DNA of 64,000 nt from Nautilus pompilius (Eukaryota > Mollusca > Cephalopoda > Nautilida > Nautilidae): contig JACATO010000648.1 in assembly GCA_018389105.1 (NCBI GenBank), positions 868,001-932,000 of the forward strand, given 5' to 3'. The notes below the pieces were generated by a model that saw nothing but the letters and a program-made list of their open reading frames with translations, had not been told where the DNA came from and made no database searches. Position 1 is the stretch's first letter. Each line of letters starts with the position of its first letter. Positions 39,532 through 53,520 of this stretch are shown one piece after another. The position numbers and the translations under genes are program-made.

Positions 39532-42500
39532 GCCAAAAGTAAAAAAAAAAAAACACAAACAAACAATTTAAACTGACGTCTGCCTCTCAAAGGATTTGAG
39601 AAGGGTTCTTAATGATACAGACTTCCAGCATAATCCGCGGGTACGCTCTGCAGCAGACGACACTGTAAACGTCCCGCCGCCCCCCCCCCCTTTTTAAAGC
39701 TTATTAAAGCGTTCTCTCTAATGGAGTACCGGACAGTCGTCTTAAATAATTTTTTTCCCCATTCCTTTTCAATCCCCCCTCTTCCTCTGTACCCACAATG
39801 CCTATCGGCAGCCCCATCCAAACAATAGCGTAAGTTCCGCAATTCGACGACGTCTGGCTCACTCCACTAAAGCGCGACTGTATCTCTTTTAAATGCAGTT
39901 ATACATAGTGCGCAATGAACATATCGCATGAAATCGCGATATTTGTCATAGCTCGGTGTAGGTTAGATAAAATTCCAACAAAGCATTCCTTTCCTGCCTT
40001 TGATAAGAGAGTACAAGGGAGACTTAACTACTGTAGAAATTGTTTAGCCAAACTGACGGCTCTGGAGATTTTAAAAGCCTTAAATGTCTGGGGAATTCCC
40101 CTTCTCGACTCGCAGCCAATAACGCTGCTATACAAGTTATCTCCCATGTCTTCGAGTTTATAAAGTGGAAACAGTACAGTAAGTTTTTTGTTTTTTTTTT
40201 AAAAAAAGAAAAGAAATCAGACTTAGGAGCATATCTATATTATCAGTCGGTTTTTATCTTTGCGGTATCGCCGCATTTCTCAGTTTCGTATAAATTCCTA
40301 GTTTTTCCTGCTTATTCGGTTTTGTTTTCGTTAAGTTCTAGTTTCTCCCTGGCGGCCACTGATGAAGTTAGTGTACTAGCCTATGGCGGAGCGAAAGGAA
40401 GCGGCAACAAAGAAGAAATTTTACCCTGACGAACTATCTACGAAAGGTTCCGATCGTATCGCTCGTCTCCCTCTTCTCTAATATCGCCAAACTCTGTTAC
40501 ATGAGAATTTGGATTTCTTGTTAACATGAAAAAAAAAAAAAAAAAACTGTGCTAGATAGGGATTCCACAAGACTCCTTATCTCGAACTCTTTCCTTACCT
40601 TTAAAGCTATTCATTAATTGCGTTAAGCTGCTATTTCGGCTGGCAGTTCGAGATCCTGCGACACGGATATTTACTTCTAGAGACGTGGCCACGTTCTCTT
40701 ACCACGTCTACCTGATGATGATGCCAATTCGAGAACGAGGTTTGCGACAAAGATGGCGGCTGTTCCGTTCCCATCGAGCCACGCGGTTCTGCAGACACGA
40801 TTTTAGGAAAAAGGATAAGTAGGCTTGTTTAAGGGATTTAGACGACTTACCTGTATCTAAATTTGCATATTTTCTTTCTCGTTTGCGAACTTAAAAAGAA
40901 ATGTATTCATTTATTTGTCAGAGAGGAAAGTTAGATCCTCTCTCGCCATCCCACTCCTACAGATCCTGTAATAGGCAAATACAATAAGATACAAATTAAA
41001 AAAAAAAAACAAAAAAAAAACATAGCGACCACATTCCGAGATGAATTACTCCTTTCCCCACTTTGTCCTTTCCTCGCCGTGCCTTTGATGCTGAATTAGC
41101 GAAATAAAAATTAAAAAAAAAAAAAGGTCCTAATCAGAACCGGCTGTTGGGTAAACAAGTCTCAGCAGATGGGACTCTAAAAGGGAGCGCAGAGAGAGAG
41201 AGAGAGACAGGGAGAGGTAGGGGGGGGGTAATAAGAATGGAGATAAAAATGTTCGTTCGTCAGAGTGGAATATTTGGACCGGGCGAATGGTTTTCTTTTC
41301 CTCGCGAGGTTCAGGAAAGCAACAAATGTTACTAATTTGTCTCTGCCACGGGCTCTGTAAAGATAACGGGCAAGATTGGGGTGGGGGGTCGGAGACCGCG
41401 AGAAGCTATTTTTGGAGAGTGTCGTTAATATTAAGTAGAGCAAATAAAAAGGAAGAGAAGGGTAAAGAAGATGTCATGCGTTGCAAACAAAATCGTTAAC
41501 TATTCCTTTGTTGGTAAAGAAAAAGAAAAAAAAAACAAGACAGCAAAACGCGTTAATTCCTTTGTCTTTTTAACCGTACAAGTAAGAAAAAAAAAAAAAA
41601 GACTGGCAGGTTTATACCATGCTGGACATTTAAAAGAATTCTGGCTGATGAGAGGCTTCATGTGTCCGACCGTTCAGACCGCCTGAGAAGCGAAGCGTGT
41701 CGCCAGGGTGCAGCAGCAGCAGCAGTAATAGTAGTTAGAGCATTTCCTCCTCACTTGTCTGATAAAATACAAATACCCAAATAGATACTTTTACTTCCAG
41801 CCACCCTTAATGTGCTGTTCGGGTTTCTTTAGTGGTCTACACAAAACTGACATTACATCAACAACAAAATTATATGGTGTTTTAGGGTTATAGAAAGCAT
41901 GTCCGGTGAAGCCTTTAGATTTGTTCTCACAACTAGATACAGATAGCTTAACATGAAGATATAAACTGACAGTTCTAATACTTCCGCAAAAGTTAGTATT
42001 TCTTGAAATATATTTTCATCGATACGCCACAAATGTAGAATAAGAGCGTTCATAATGATCGCTGGTTCACTTTCTAAGTCAGCAAGTAATAGATGCCATA
42101 AGGAAACATCAAACGACAAAATTAGCAGACGTTTGAAAACAACAGTCGGTACATCGTCGTGCTAATGTGCTGATGAAACTTACTGCAAAGGGAAATAAAT
42201 GTTTTAATCTGAACTGGTTGACCATTGGCCACGTGATACCAGCCAATGAGAATCAGTGACACGACTTGCGCACAGACTGAGGCTAATACAGAACGTTAGG
42301 CTAGCGCAGAGAAACACGACTGCCCCGGTTTACTGTTCACTTAATCCGTTTTTATCATACCTTCTGATTGCAACCGCTTGTGTAACAAAATGTGCCTATT
42401 TATTAAAAGATAGTTGACATGAAATCACCGACCTCAACCAGTCTGCGAGCTGCTACTCGTCGCCATAGCTATGCTGATCGTTTCCTACCGCCATTTATTT

Positions 42501-45500
42501 ATACTTTTTCAAAGACTGACCCTCCCACGTGCAAATTCCAGCAAATAATACTTTTTAAACACAGTTTTGGGACTACAGACGCCATATGAATGCAGGAGGA
42601 GGCGCTGTCGCGTCTTCACTCAGATGATAATTGAAACAGAATTTGCGGTTTGTGCCCCCTAAAACTTAATGCTAGACATGCTGACTTCGGATCTGAGTGG
42701 GAAGGGATATGCTGACAACGCTTCCAATTGATTCAGAAGTTTACCAAGAATTCCCTCATGTGCTGACTAGCCTGGAACCCTTAACCTGCTGTTTTGTTGT
42801 TTGTTTTTTTTAATGGTAATTGATATCTACATATTACGTCACTAGTTCCTGAGGTGGGATCATACCCGACCTGGGTGGAAACGGCTAACGAGTTAGACAA
42901 AGAATTGTAGCTACAGTTAATGGATGGAAAATCTTGCAAATGTAAATGCACCGACTCCGATCTGATACATTCCTAAACGAACTCATTGTATCACGACGGT
43001 CAAACGGCAAACATACGTACCACAATATTACGTTGAATTATTGTATATGAATATCCAATCTAGTAGGAAACAAGGAACATTTTAGACTGGAGCTTTTTTC
43101 GTATTCTTTAAAGAATACATTTAAAAAAAAACAACAAATTTGTATCTTTTGAAGGTCTTTATAAAATCCATATACGAGCCGAGACTGATCATTTTCAATT
43201 TCATTAAAACGTTTTCAATAACTCAGCTTTAATTGGACCAGATCGTTCTGGCCTGGTTATAGGTTCACTTACTTTAGCAAAAATAAGGGAAGGGCAGCAA
43301 GTTTGACCTGATGTATTGGGTGAGGAGGATCGAACAGCTTCCATTTCGAGGTTTTCGTTTAATAACCCCTCCTCCAGATCCTGTATTCCACTACTTTCAT
43401 TTTTCGACAATACTAATCAATGTGGCCTAGCCACAGTATTGTTAATGCGGCTTAAAAAGTCTTTTGTCCATCTATGCCTGTGTTGAGCTCTACTATGTAA
43501 GTAGGTTAATACAATCAGGGTTCTCTCCCTTGCCACAATCATTGCCGAGATTTCTCTCCGTTTTGCATGATCTCACATGTGCAGAGCGGAGTCTCGGTCT
43601 ATGGCCCGTAGACGGTTGAAGTGCCAAGTCATTGTCACTTTCATTCAAAGACTTGGCTTAAATAGCCTCTTCATTGTCATCTAATAGCTACTAATCCTTT
43701 ATAGTTGGTTAACTACGCTTTCATCAACAAACCATGGGCGGATAATAAAGTACCCTAATGCGCAATTTTCTCGGTTTCTAAGCAACCGACATCTATGCAC
43801 GAGCCTATCAAAATCATCCACTATGGCAAGGCTCTGGTTTCTCGCCTATAACCTATGTTTCAGGAAGTGGCGTTATAGCAACCCCTGGCGTCGTGACACG
43901 AATTAGAGAAACTGATTTGTTGTAACCGCATCACCATTGGACACTATAACATCGTGAAGTACTAGTTTACTCGTCATGACACCATCTGGGTCACACCGTA
44001 CACTCCGCTTAGAAGAAAAAAGGCCATGACGTCATGGGGGCCCCACGAACAGCGTCTCTGCTGGAATAAGAGTTCCCTTTGACTTTCTATTCCCACAAAA
44101 CATTTCAAATACCAACGACTATATGAATTTATTAATTTATCTTATTCTGAAAGGGCCATTCTCTTTAAGAAATCAAACGTGAAGCTGAGACAAAGGGAAA
44201 ACCAAAAGGAGGAGGGTAATTCAGGGTGAAAAGGGATTTTTCCCTCGCCTTGTACAACCAAAATGACGGCTGATTCCACCAAAGCCAGTTAATGACCTCT
44301 CCCTCCCATTATACGCAGGATTCCGAAAACACAACCAAGATTTTAAAAATGCCACGACCTTCAGCAAACGTTCAGTTGCAGTAGCAGGGGGGGGGGGCAC
44401 ATTTGTTTTAAATCTAGGGAAAGTGATGGCGTCTTGATAAATGTGGGCCGAAAACAGATTTCCTTAACCCCCAAAACTGATACAGATCGCAGATTTGTAA
44501 ACGATTGTTGTTTTTTTTTTTAATTAAGTAAATGGCCTTTAAAATAAGTTTTTAAAATAAAAGGCAACAGCTGTCGACAGATAACAATGTCGTCGTAATC
44601 ACTACAGATAAATCAGACGGAGTGTCTAAGACACGATCAGCCATGGACCCCGATTCTGTTTGATCAGAGCCCACACCTGACGTAAGGAGTTGCCCCCCTT
44701 CCAACCGTAATACCCGCGTCTACAGGTATCGAAATTCTAGGGTAGACGCATTAGGAAGGTCCCATGATGAGGGTGGGAGTTTGACCGGCGGCTGCGGGAG
44801 TTTCGAAGATGGCATAGGAGTCGTAGATCATTTTTGAGGACGCAGGACTTAAAATCTTTCTTTAATTAAGAGAAAAGCTCTGTTTGCAAGGGAGGTGATA
44901 AAGCGACTCTTTTGACAGACCGCCAGAGGGCGGTACATAAGGAGGGACTGAAAACCGGTGGCGGAGACGCGGCGTAGAACTCAATAAGCTCAGCGTAAGT
45001 GATGGCTAAAACTGCCCATTTGTCTCCGCAATACTAATATATGTGTATCAGAGAATACGTAGTCGGTAAGATTGTTGGCCTTTACAGAACACCACAGGCA
45101 AAGCGGCCGGCTAACAATATGTGCTATCGGTTCTACTTGCTCCTGTTAAGGAAAACAATCACGCGCCAGTCGTGTTAGAATTACTGACGGAGGTTATTGC
45201 CGTTGTTGTTGTTGTTTGGCGGTGTTGCGGGGGAAAATCTGCTAAAAGGTTACGGTGAAGGGTGAATATCCGAAAGAGCAGTGGGAGAAAACCTAAGCTG
45301 AACCGATGTGATGAATGATAATTAAGGATGTTAAGTGTGTGTCGGGGTGGGGGGACTTCGGTAAAAACATGGGGAAATACTTAGTAGGGGTACCACTTCA
45401 AAGTCAGTGTCCGGATGCGGACGGTTCGTAGAACGCTGGAAGAAGGTCGTTGGTAGTCAGGATTTCTGCTAAGACACAAACCATTCTAAGGTAGAGGAGA

Positions 45501-46469
45501 TCACAGCAGAAGATCTGGCCGGGCTGAGGGTGAATCCATTAGATGGTTTCCGGTTTGAGGATGCTCCTCGAAACAAGAACCCGGGGATTTCGTCAGTCCG
45601 AACGGTAACCCTGGCAGGTGACGGATATAAACAGGTATTTATTGATTCATCACGCAGCGCCATCTGGCTGGCTTCAAACCCATTAGTCATGGACTCGTTG
45701 TGCAACACGATGATGATCCAAAACGTGCGGCTGATATACTGAAACGTTGCCTAGCCGTCGCTGGATTGTCCTCTCCAGGGTACATATAAAAATATTACCG
45801 AACCTACGAGTATAAGGGGCAAGATCAGACACCGGCCGAAAAAGACTATAACACACGCACACACCCCCCTTAACGCATAGAGAAACATGCCAGCTCGGTA
45901 TATTCATATTTATTCTGTACATGCGAACAATTTGTAAATAATCGAAAAGTTATTTCAATATTTGGTAGAAACGCTCTGTAAAACCGGCTAGCGTCCATGC
46001 ATACGACCGATCAGATCATCAATAATCAGCTTGGACCAGCTTTTTTAAAGGCTGATCTTTATGGCTTGTTTTTTAGTTGTCTACCAAGATGCTTCTATAA
46101 GTGCTTAGTGGGTTCATATCCGGGTTCTGTGTTGCCCAGAGAAACTAGTAGGTCCATTATTTCGCCTCTTCCAAGCTGTAGCGGTTATGTATGAATGGAA
46201 TGTTCCTGTGACTTCTTCAAAGCAAATAGACTTCCGTTATAATGAAGCGTGTTTCGAGCACGAGTCGTACCTAAATGATTGCTCTAACCTTTCACTTGTC
46301 ATCAGTGCAAATGTTTACATAATTTTCATATGAACTGGGATTGAATTCAGATATTATTTGGGTTTTCTATCTTCTTAAAGAGCTGATTTACTGATATCTA
46401 TTTACCTTGAGCAGGTACTTACATCTCTGTTAATGTATGTGCCAAAAAAAGAAGTTCTCTAGTTTCTCT

Positions 46470-47410
46470 TTGGGTCGCAGAGGATGGTGGCATGACATTT
46501 CGTCTTTTACTTGATATCATTGTTTAAGTGTTCCCTTTCAGCAAAGTAGATAGGACCTCTGCCACAATAATTAGAGCATCTCTTGAAATAGCGTTACAAT
46601 CCCAAATGCAGATATCGCAACCAGAGCCTATACAGTGGAGACTGTATTTCCAATTTCACGCGAAGACACAACACGTGAGTGGCCTAGAGTATGGGTAAAG
46701 CAATGAGAATGCTGAACACTAGGAACTAAGTGACATGTTTGTCTACTATTAAGAAAGTGATTATGCAAATAATGGCAAAAATTACCTGGAAGACCATTGT
46801 CTACCACACCACGCGTCGAATATGCATTTGTTCCCAGACTGCTTCATGGCCAACGACAAACAGTCACAGAAATCTCTGATGCTGTAAATTTGAGACAACG
46901 GAATTTATTGGATAATTTTTTTCTGAAAACAGCTCCGGACGAGTGACTTTTAAAGAATAACGGTCGTTATATGTCATTAAGGGTCGCAGAATGATGGTGG
47001 ATCAAAATTCCAGCAGTTCACAAAGGTGAGCATAGATGGAACCTGGAGAAGTTCTTAATTTCCCATGTCTACAACTGAACCAAACATGGCGGCTGTGGTA
47101 TATAATGTTATTGGACAAATTTCGGTGCGGCAGAAAGACGGGATCTGTATTCATCAAAAAAGGGTCAGCACAGTAGCCTGATCCGTAAATGCTCGCTCAA
47201 AATGCCAAAACGATAGACGTGAATCCGGTTGAACACTTTTGGAAACACATTTATTAACCCCCAGTCCAGCTTGCAGTGCATTGAAAATGAGAAATAGTTG
47301 GAAAAATACCGCTGACATCATAGCGGTCTCGGGCAAAATGAATTTCCTATTTTTCATTGGTTAAAATCACCATTTGCACCGGTACTATCCAAAGTTGATA
47401 TAGTGAGTAC
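46470..47410 (+). pseudogene. Tc1-like transposase relic C
   Basis: A helix-turn-helix-side motif GRPLSTTPR (46788-46814, family GRPRxTTPR) is followed by a readable segment to about 46900. After decayed sequence comes DVNPVEHFW (47216-47242, family DLNPIEHVW) with the catalytic glutamate retained. The interval has stops in all frames and the middle catalytic region is not recognisable. It belongs to a different Tc1 subgroup from relic B by the TTPR motif. Bounds are approximate. Confidence 0.65.
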
Positions 47411-48150
47411 CGATAGGACTAGGGTTAAAAACTGCGGCCAAGACATTCACTTTCAGCTAATGAGAAAAACGAAGGTTGTACTCGCTCATCTACGGAAATA
47501 TTGAGACTAGGCAGTCATACAAAACTTCAGGGAGTACAGGCGATAAGTATCGCGAACATCTACCAAGCTCTCATCGGCTGTCACTCACCCCTTGAGTGAC
47601 GTTTCGGAAGATACTCACATTTTTACTGTCTGCATTTGCTTGGCAACTGGCGCTGTGACTACAATAGCTTAACGCTTTTCCGACAGTAATGCACTCAACC
47701 TAAAGCAGGAGGGAGAAGAAAAAAAACAAAACAAGCAATTAAACACTCGAATTTGCGTTAATAACATAGCTTCGGAAAAACCCATTAGTCGCCATAAGAA
47801 CAAGAAAAATGTAATAACAGAAGAGCGACCTGCTATGAGATTGTTACCACGCAGCTTGGGAAGGGGGGGGGCTGGAGGGTGGAGATCAAAGACAGTCCTT
47901 TCCCAGTCACACTCATTTCAATGCGTGTTTCGTTTGTTAGGGAGACAAACAAATGGAAGATCGACTGGAGAAGTAAAGAAGCGTGAGATAAAGCGCCCGG
48001 AGTTCATTAGCTGTGATTTATGCGGTGAGCCATTAGGGAAGGCAGGAAAGCAGTCGAAGTGGTTAGGTTTAACTATTAATCTGTCCCGATGGCTAAGGTG
48101 TGTACTCCATCAGCGAACAGGCAACTCTGGTTGATAATCTTCGCCTTCTG

Positions 48151-48605
48151 TACACCACAAATAGCCGTGACGTCTCTATACTACACCACAAATAACCGTG
48201 ACGTCTCTATACTACACCACAGATAACCGTGACGTCTCTATACTACACCACAAATAACCGTGACGTCTCTATACTACACCACAGATAACCGTGACGTCTC
48301 TATACTACACCATAGATAACCGTGACGTCTCTATACTACACCACAAATAACCGTGACGTCTCTATACTACACCACAGATAACCGTGACGTCTCTATACTA
48401 CACCACAAATAACCGTGACGTCTCTATACTACACCACAGATAACCGTGACGTCTCTATACTACACCACAAATAACCGTGACGTCTCTATACTACACCACA
48501 GATAACCGTGACGTCTCTATACTACACCACAGATAACCGTGACGTCTCTACACTACACTTCAAATAACCGTGACACCACAAATAACCGTGACGTCTCCAT
48601 ACTAT
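48151..48605 (+). repeat. Minisatellite, about 15 copies of a 31-bp unit containing TGACGTCT
   Basis: The unit (tacaccacaaataaccgtga cgtctctatac) repeats at exactly 31 bp: TGACGTC begins at 48168, 48199, 48230, 48261, 48292, 48323, 48354, 48385, 48416, 48447, 48478, 48509 and 48540. One truncated unit (TGACACC, 48571) and one variant (48590) close the array. Units alternate between caaata and cagata over much of the array, giving a 62-bp higher-order unit. Each unit has a one-mismatch CRE. Confidence 0.96.
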
Positions 48606-51600
48606 ACCACCCCTGTATCCGCCACGTAATAGTCTACCAAATCACACGGGACCACCAGCTACTTTACCCAATTCCGCAATACACTACCAGATAACTCACC
48701 CTATAAACTACAGTGCCTCGCTCGTCTTATCTAAGTTGGTCGCTCAAACTGCAAGCATTAATTTAAAAGAGAGAAATATTAGCCATTCGCCTTAGGTAAA
48801 CTGCGCGTGCTCGAAAGAACAATTTTAAATACAGTCGAGGGTTAAAGACCTGATGGCGTACTTTTAAACCCTTTTGTTAGTGTTACTTCCTGGTTAACTC
48901 TTGAACTGCCAACTGCATAGTCACCACCAAATTCAACCACTAACCTTTTGAACAACTCTGTCCTGGGGGAGGTGATCAAAATAGAATGTTTTTGTTGTCC
49001 CCACCCACCCACCTGAAAAGAAACAGTTTCTGTCAGAAATGAAGTTTTCCTTAGGATAATCTGGAATTTGTTATTACGGTGTTCAGTTATTTTTTTAGAA
49101 AATGAGAGAAGACCATTCAAGTTCTAAGTGAAGATGGCTTCGCCGATTTGGCGATATTTACAGTAGCTATATGGGGGCAGCCTATCGATAGATCAGCGTG
49201 GGGCGCTTCAGCAGTCCACCGATGTTCCAGTACCCATATCTTGGCTGGATTAGATTTAGCTACTCTTTTTTTTTTTTTTTGGAATCCTGTAAATTGGTAT
49301 TTCGAAAATTATACGTGGCAACAGATTTCCTTCCCCTCTGCGCCCTGTGTCTAACTAGAATTAACGTGACAAGCTTTCTCATTTAACGATCGCCCTCAAG
49401 CTATCACGCGCGAGGCTATATAACGAATTCTCCTGCCTTCCCGCAGGCAAGGGGAATTACTGTGTACTTTCCCGTATCAGATACACGTGATCAGGTGTAA
49501 TTAAGGCGATTACGCAAATTCCACTTCCTTTGTGCAGGGATTAGCGTTTTCGTAATGAGTCTGCAAATGGTTCCAATCGGATTAGCTCGATCTGGCTGTT
49601 CTTGCTCGTGGAAATTATCATAAGCATGAGAGTAATCGTCGGAGAGCTCTTCGTTAATGAAGCCAGTTATGGCCCGAAGCTTAGTGAGAAGGGATTTTCT
49701 ATTTTCATTGTGAATCGTACAAACTTTCCACCAGAACATAACGTCGCCATTTGTCTACACTAACACACAGAGTGGCAAGTAAAACGTGTGGATCCGGAAT
49801 AGTACTTACCGGTGTTGGCACCGTTCGAGCCCAGAAATCGATCGTCTAGTAGAGTTTCACCTCATCTCCACCGGAAACTCGGCTTTAAACAAGGAGTATC
49901 ATTAACGGAAAAGTAACGGTTACCATAAACAGGGCTATCCAACCCCCCGAAGAAAGCCAGGGCGTGTATAATATCATAATTTTCCTCTCCTACTCTGACG
50001 TAATCTTTTAGGCTTTAAGTGGTTTATCTGGAAAGACAGACGTGGCGTTAAATTGGACTTGGTCACGTGCGGCGATCGCATTTATTGCTTCCGTATGCAT
50101 GGAAAAGTCGCGACGGGATTAGGGGTCAAGTAGGGTTTTCACGGTTTACTTGAGAAAGACCCTTAGTCTCGGCCGATCGGGTAGGACCGATGGGGGCCGG
50201 CGAGGGCTCCTTTTTTAAAAATAAAATTCGCCAATTATTAATTTGGAGTTTTGTTTAATCGTTTCTTGCACGAAAACCCGCAATGGAGTCATAAGCCAGG
50301 GTTAACCCTAGACGTGGTGGGCCGTGGTCAGGGTACGGGTTAGGAGGGAAGGCGGGCACCAGTGGTGCTAGGGGAAAGAAGACGCGTTGCTTTTTATTAT
50401 TTCTTTTAATGCACGTCGAAGAGACTGGCACCTTCCTCGAAATAACGGAAGAGACATGGCTGGCCAGCTGTCAGGTGGGGGGGCGTTAAGGAAGATGCAG
50501 TTGTTCAGAAGTATTTAGTGATATGGTTGTAAATTTCGGGCTTTCTCACTGGCATTGATGCAATCTTCCTGACGTCATCCCGGGAAAGAGTTAAAGTTCT
50601 TCTCTCCCTTTCAGTGGGCGGTGTTAGTTAATTAGTTACCCCCCCCTGTTTTAAGCAGAAGTATTTCCGGACACCACACGAGTTGTTGCCGAGTCGTCTC
50701 CCTAGGAAAGCCAGGCGAAGGTATTCGTGCCGGGAGCCGGCGCCCCTCTACACGAGTCGTCCTGTTCTCCCTGAAGACGGTTTTGAGGGACAGCAGAAAT
50801 TCAGATCTAACTGTTTCCGCTTCTCGATCTCAGGTCGTCCATCGCCACGACTGGGTCTCTCCCTCCCCATCCTCGCCAGTACTCGCTCTTTGTTGGGAGA
50901 CTTTGCTTTCTCCCCACCCTCGGGGTTTCGAATCGAGAATTTCAGGGATCTGACTGGTTGACAACACAGAACGACGTAGGTGCGGAACCATCGCGGTCGT
51001 CCGGGATCGGGCCTGACTGAAGGACACGTGCGCTAACAAAGGACGACAGGGCGACCTCTGGTGGCGCCCCGGTGGGAGGTCAACTGTTTGTTGCCTTCTG
51101 AAGTTTCTACATCAGTTCACAGGGTACGCGCGGTCTGGGCTGATCCGGTTTCCTTCACTCCTTAGCAAAGCAATGCTAGAAAGTCCTACATTAACTTGGT
51201 CGAAGCCGGGACGTCGCTGTGTTGTATGGCAAGTTACCAACAGCAGTTTCTGCGCGATAGAAGTAGGAAGGGTTTCTTGAAGGAAAATTAATTTAATAAT
51301 GAAATTAATTTCAATTTAGAAAAATGAAACAAAGATCGTAACTAAAAGTAATCAAACAAATTAAATGCTTTTCGCTATTTTTAATTTTTGAAATTGTCAG
51401 AATTCTTTTAATTCTACTTTCTGCTTTATAACCCCCGCAGCAACGGTGGCAACACCTGAAATTACAACTTCCGGTTCATGTAGTGTTAAAAGCACTAGAC
51501 AAATTTTAAAGAAAAACGTGAAACGTAAGTAAACTTTAAAATAAACGAAAAGATGTCGTACAAAATGTTAATTTCTTCACAGTTAAAATATTAAAAATAA

Positions 51601-53520
51601 TAGTGACTATATTACAGTTTGCAGACGTAAGCAAAACAGTAATTTAGTGTATCTGGGAGATGCTGAAGTCTTCCGGATCCATGGCCCACCTGCACCTTTT
51701 TTTAATCGGGCACTACGCTGCTTGCTGAAATTTTAATTTTTATAAAAAAAAATAACGCATTACTCTCATAACAGATACTAACCGACACAGAATTGTTTAA
51801 TGCAACTTAAACAAATAAAACGTAATTACTATAATTAGGGAACATGTACCTATAGAGAGAAATCTGACTTTGTTAGATCGACGAAGAGCGAGTTTCTGTT
51901 TGGGTTGCACTTTTAGGGCTTTTAAAGTTTTATACATTTTTTCCTTCTTTAATAACAACGACAAATCCCCATAAAGTTGACTAACAAATGTCGGCGAGGT
52001 GTGTTATAAGATTCAGACTAAGACTACTTACCGTGTTTACAGCGGAAAACGAAAGCAAAGTCCGATCGGTCATTCGTCACAGCCAACACCGGGGTCATGC
52101 TGATACAAACGGAAGTGACGTCAGTACGACTTTTCCCCGCACTCTTGTCAAAGTGCGAGTACACAGCAGTAAGAACCTACCAGAAGGGTTGATTAAGGGA
52201 CCGGTTACTGCTCCACCGGCTCCGACTTAATTACAATTCCCTTTCTGTGGATCGCCGATACAATTCAATTACTGATATCACTTTCTTCAGATAATAAATT
52301 AATTTACCAAAGGAAGTCAGCTGTACACCGTCAGATCGCTCGAACTCTAACTATTAATGGCAGAATCCGTTTATATCGTTTGTTACCTTCGTTACTTATT
52401 CTAAAACAGGCTCTTTATTGGACATCGAGCGCCCACCCACACCTTTAATCATATATTCAGTATGTTACAGCACAGCACGCGTCATCCCCCAACACCAAAA
52501 AAAAAGTCACATGTCGCTAACATTGTTATGGCAACGAAAACCCTGAATCAACTTAACTTTGAAAAAAAAAGGGGGGGTTGTTTGCGCTTTAATTTAAGCC
52601 CATGAAGGCAAATACCTGAGTGAGTTTACGATCTTTAAGGGGACTCTACTTTAAACAACAAACATACAAAACTGGCTGCAAACAGGGGCAGCAATAAGAT
52701 TGGGGACGTGAGAGACAAAGCGCATGTTGCTCCTCTACTACACGTCCGTATCTCTCCCCATCTCTCTCTCTCTCCCGTCGATCCTAGAATAATTTTAACG
52801 ACTATGCTGCTTCACTGACTGCCCCCCGGAGCCTTCAGCGGCGCAGTAATTCCTCCCCCCCCTCAAGGTGAGCAGGCTGCCTCCGCGCTTCGTGATTAAG
52901 AGAGATGGTAGCCGCCTCGAGAAGCGGTGTTATTCAAAGAATCTCATTGAAAAGTAATTCGCGGGACGCCGCCGGCCCCTGAGGGAAACTCGCTCTCTTT
53001 GAAACCAAATCGCGCAGAATGTGTCGCTAAGGAAACGCCAGCGGTAGAAGCAGAGGCGAGAAAGAAAGAAAGCCGGGGACCGGTGCCGTCTCGGGTATCC
53101 CGGCTGTACTTTGTAGTGAAGCTGGTGGTGGTGGGGGGGAGGGGTTGCCATAGGGGAGCCTATATACGGAAAAAACCCAGCCGTTGTACAGCACGGCTCG
53201 CCGATATCCTATAACACCAAGGCATAGCAGGAAAGCGTTTTGTTCGCAATCTCTAGGGTCGCCATTACACCTGTATCTCCTGACGTGCGCTTCATAACTG
53301 CTACTACAGCTGGAAAGGGGCGGCTGTAAACCGAACAGCAGCCTCTGAAAAATCTTGTGATGTTGATTGTCAAAGGAGACTAGAAATAACATCGCGGGGA
53401 ACGTGAGATGAAGTAATGGAAGAACCACAGACACAATGCGGCTCAGTGCCTATGTTTTTTCTTGGAGATGGTGCTATTGAAGTCAAGGATGAGGACGCAA
53501 CGGGTAGTCCCTGCACGGAT

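Noticed and set aside
48151..48605. Regular repeats resembling a CRISPR array
   Set aside because: The units are contiguous tandem copies without unique spacers, in an animal genome; this is a minisatellite.
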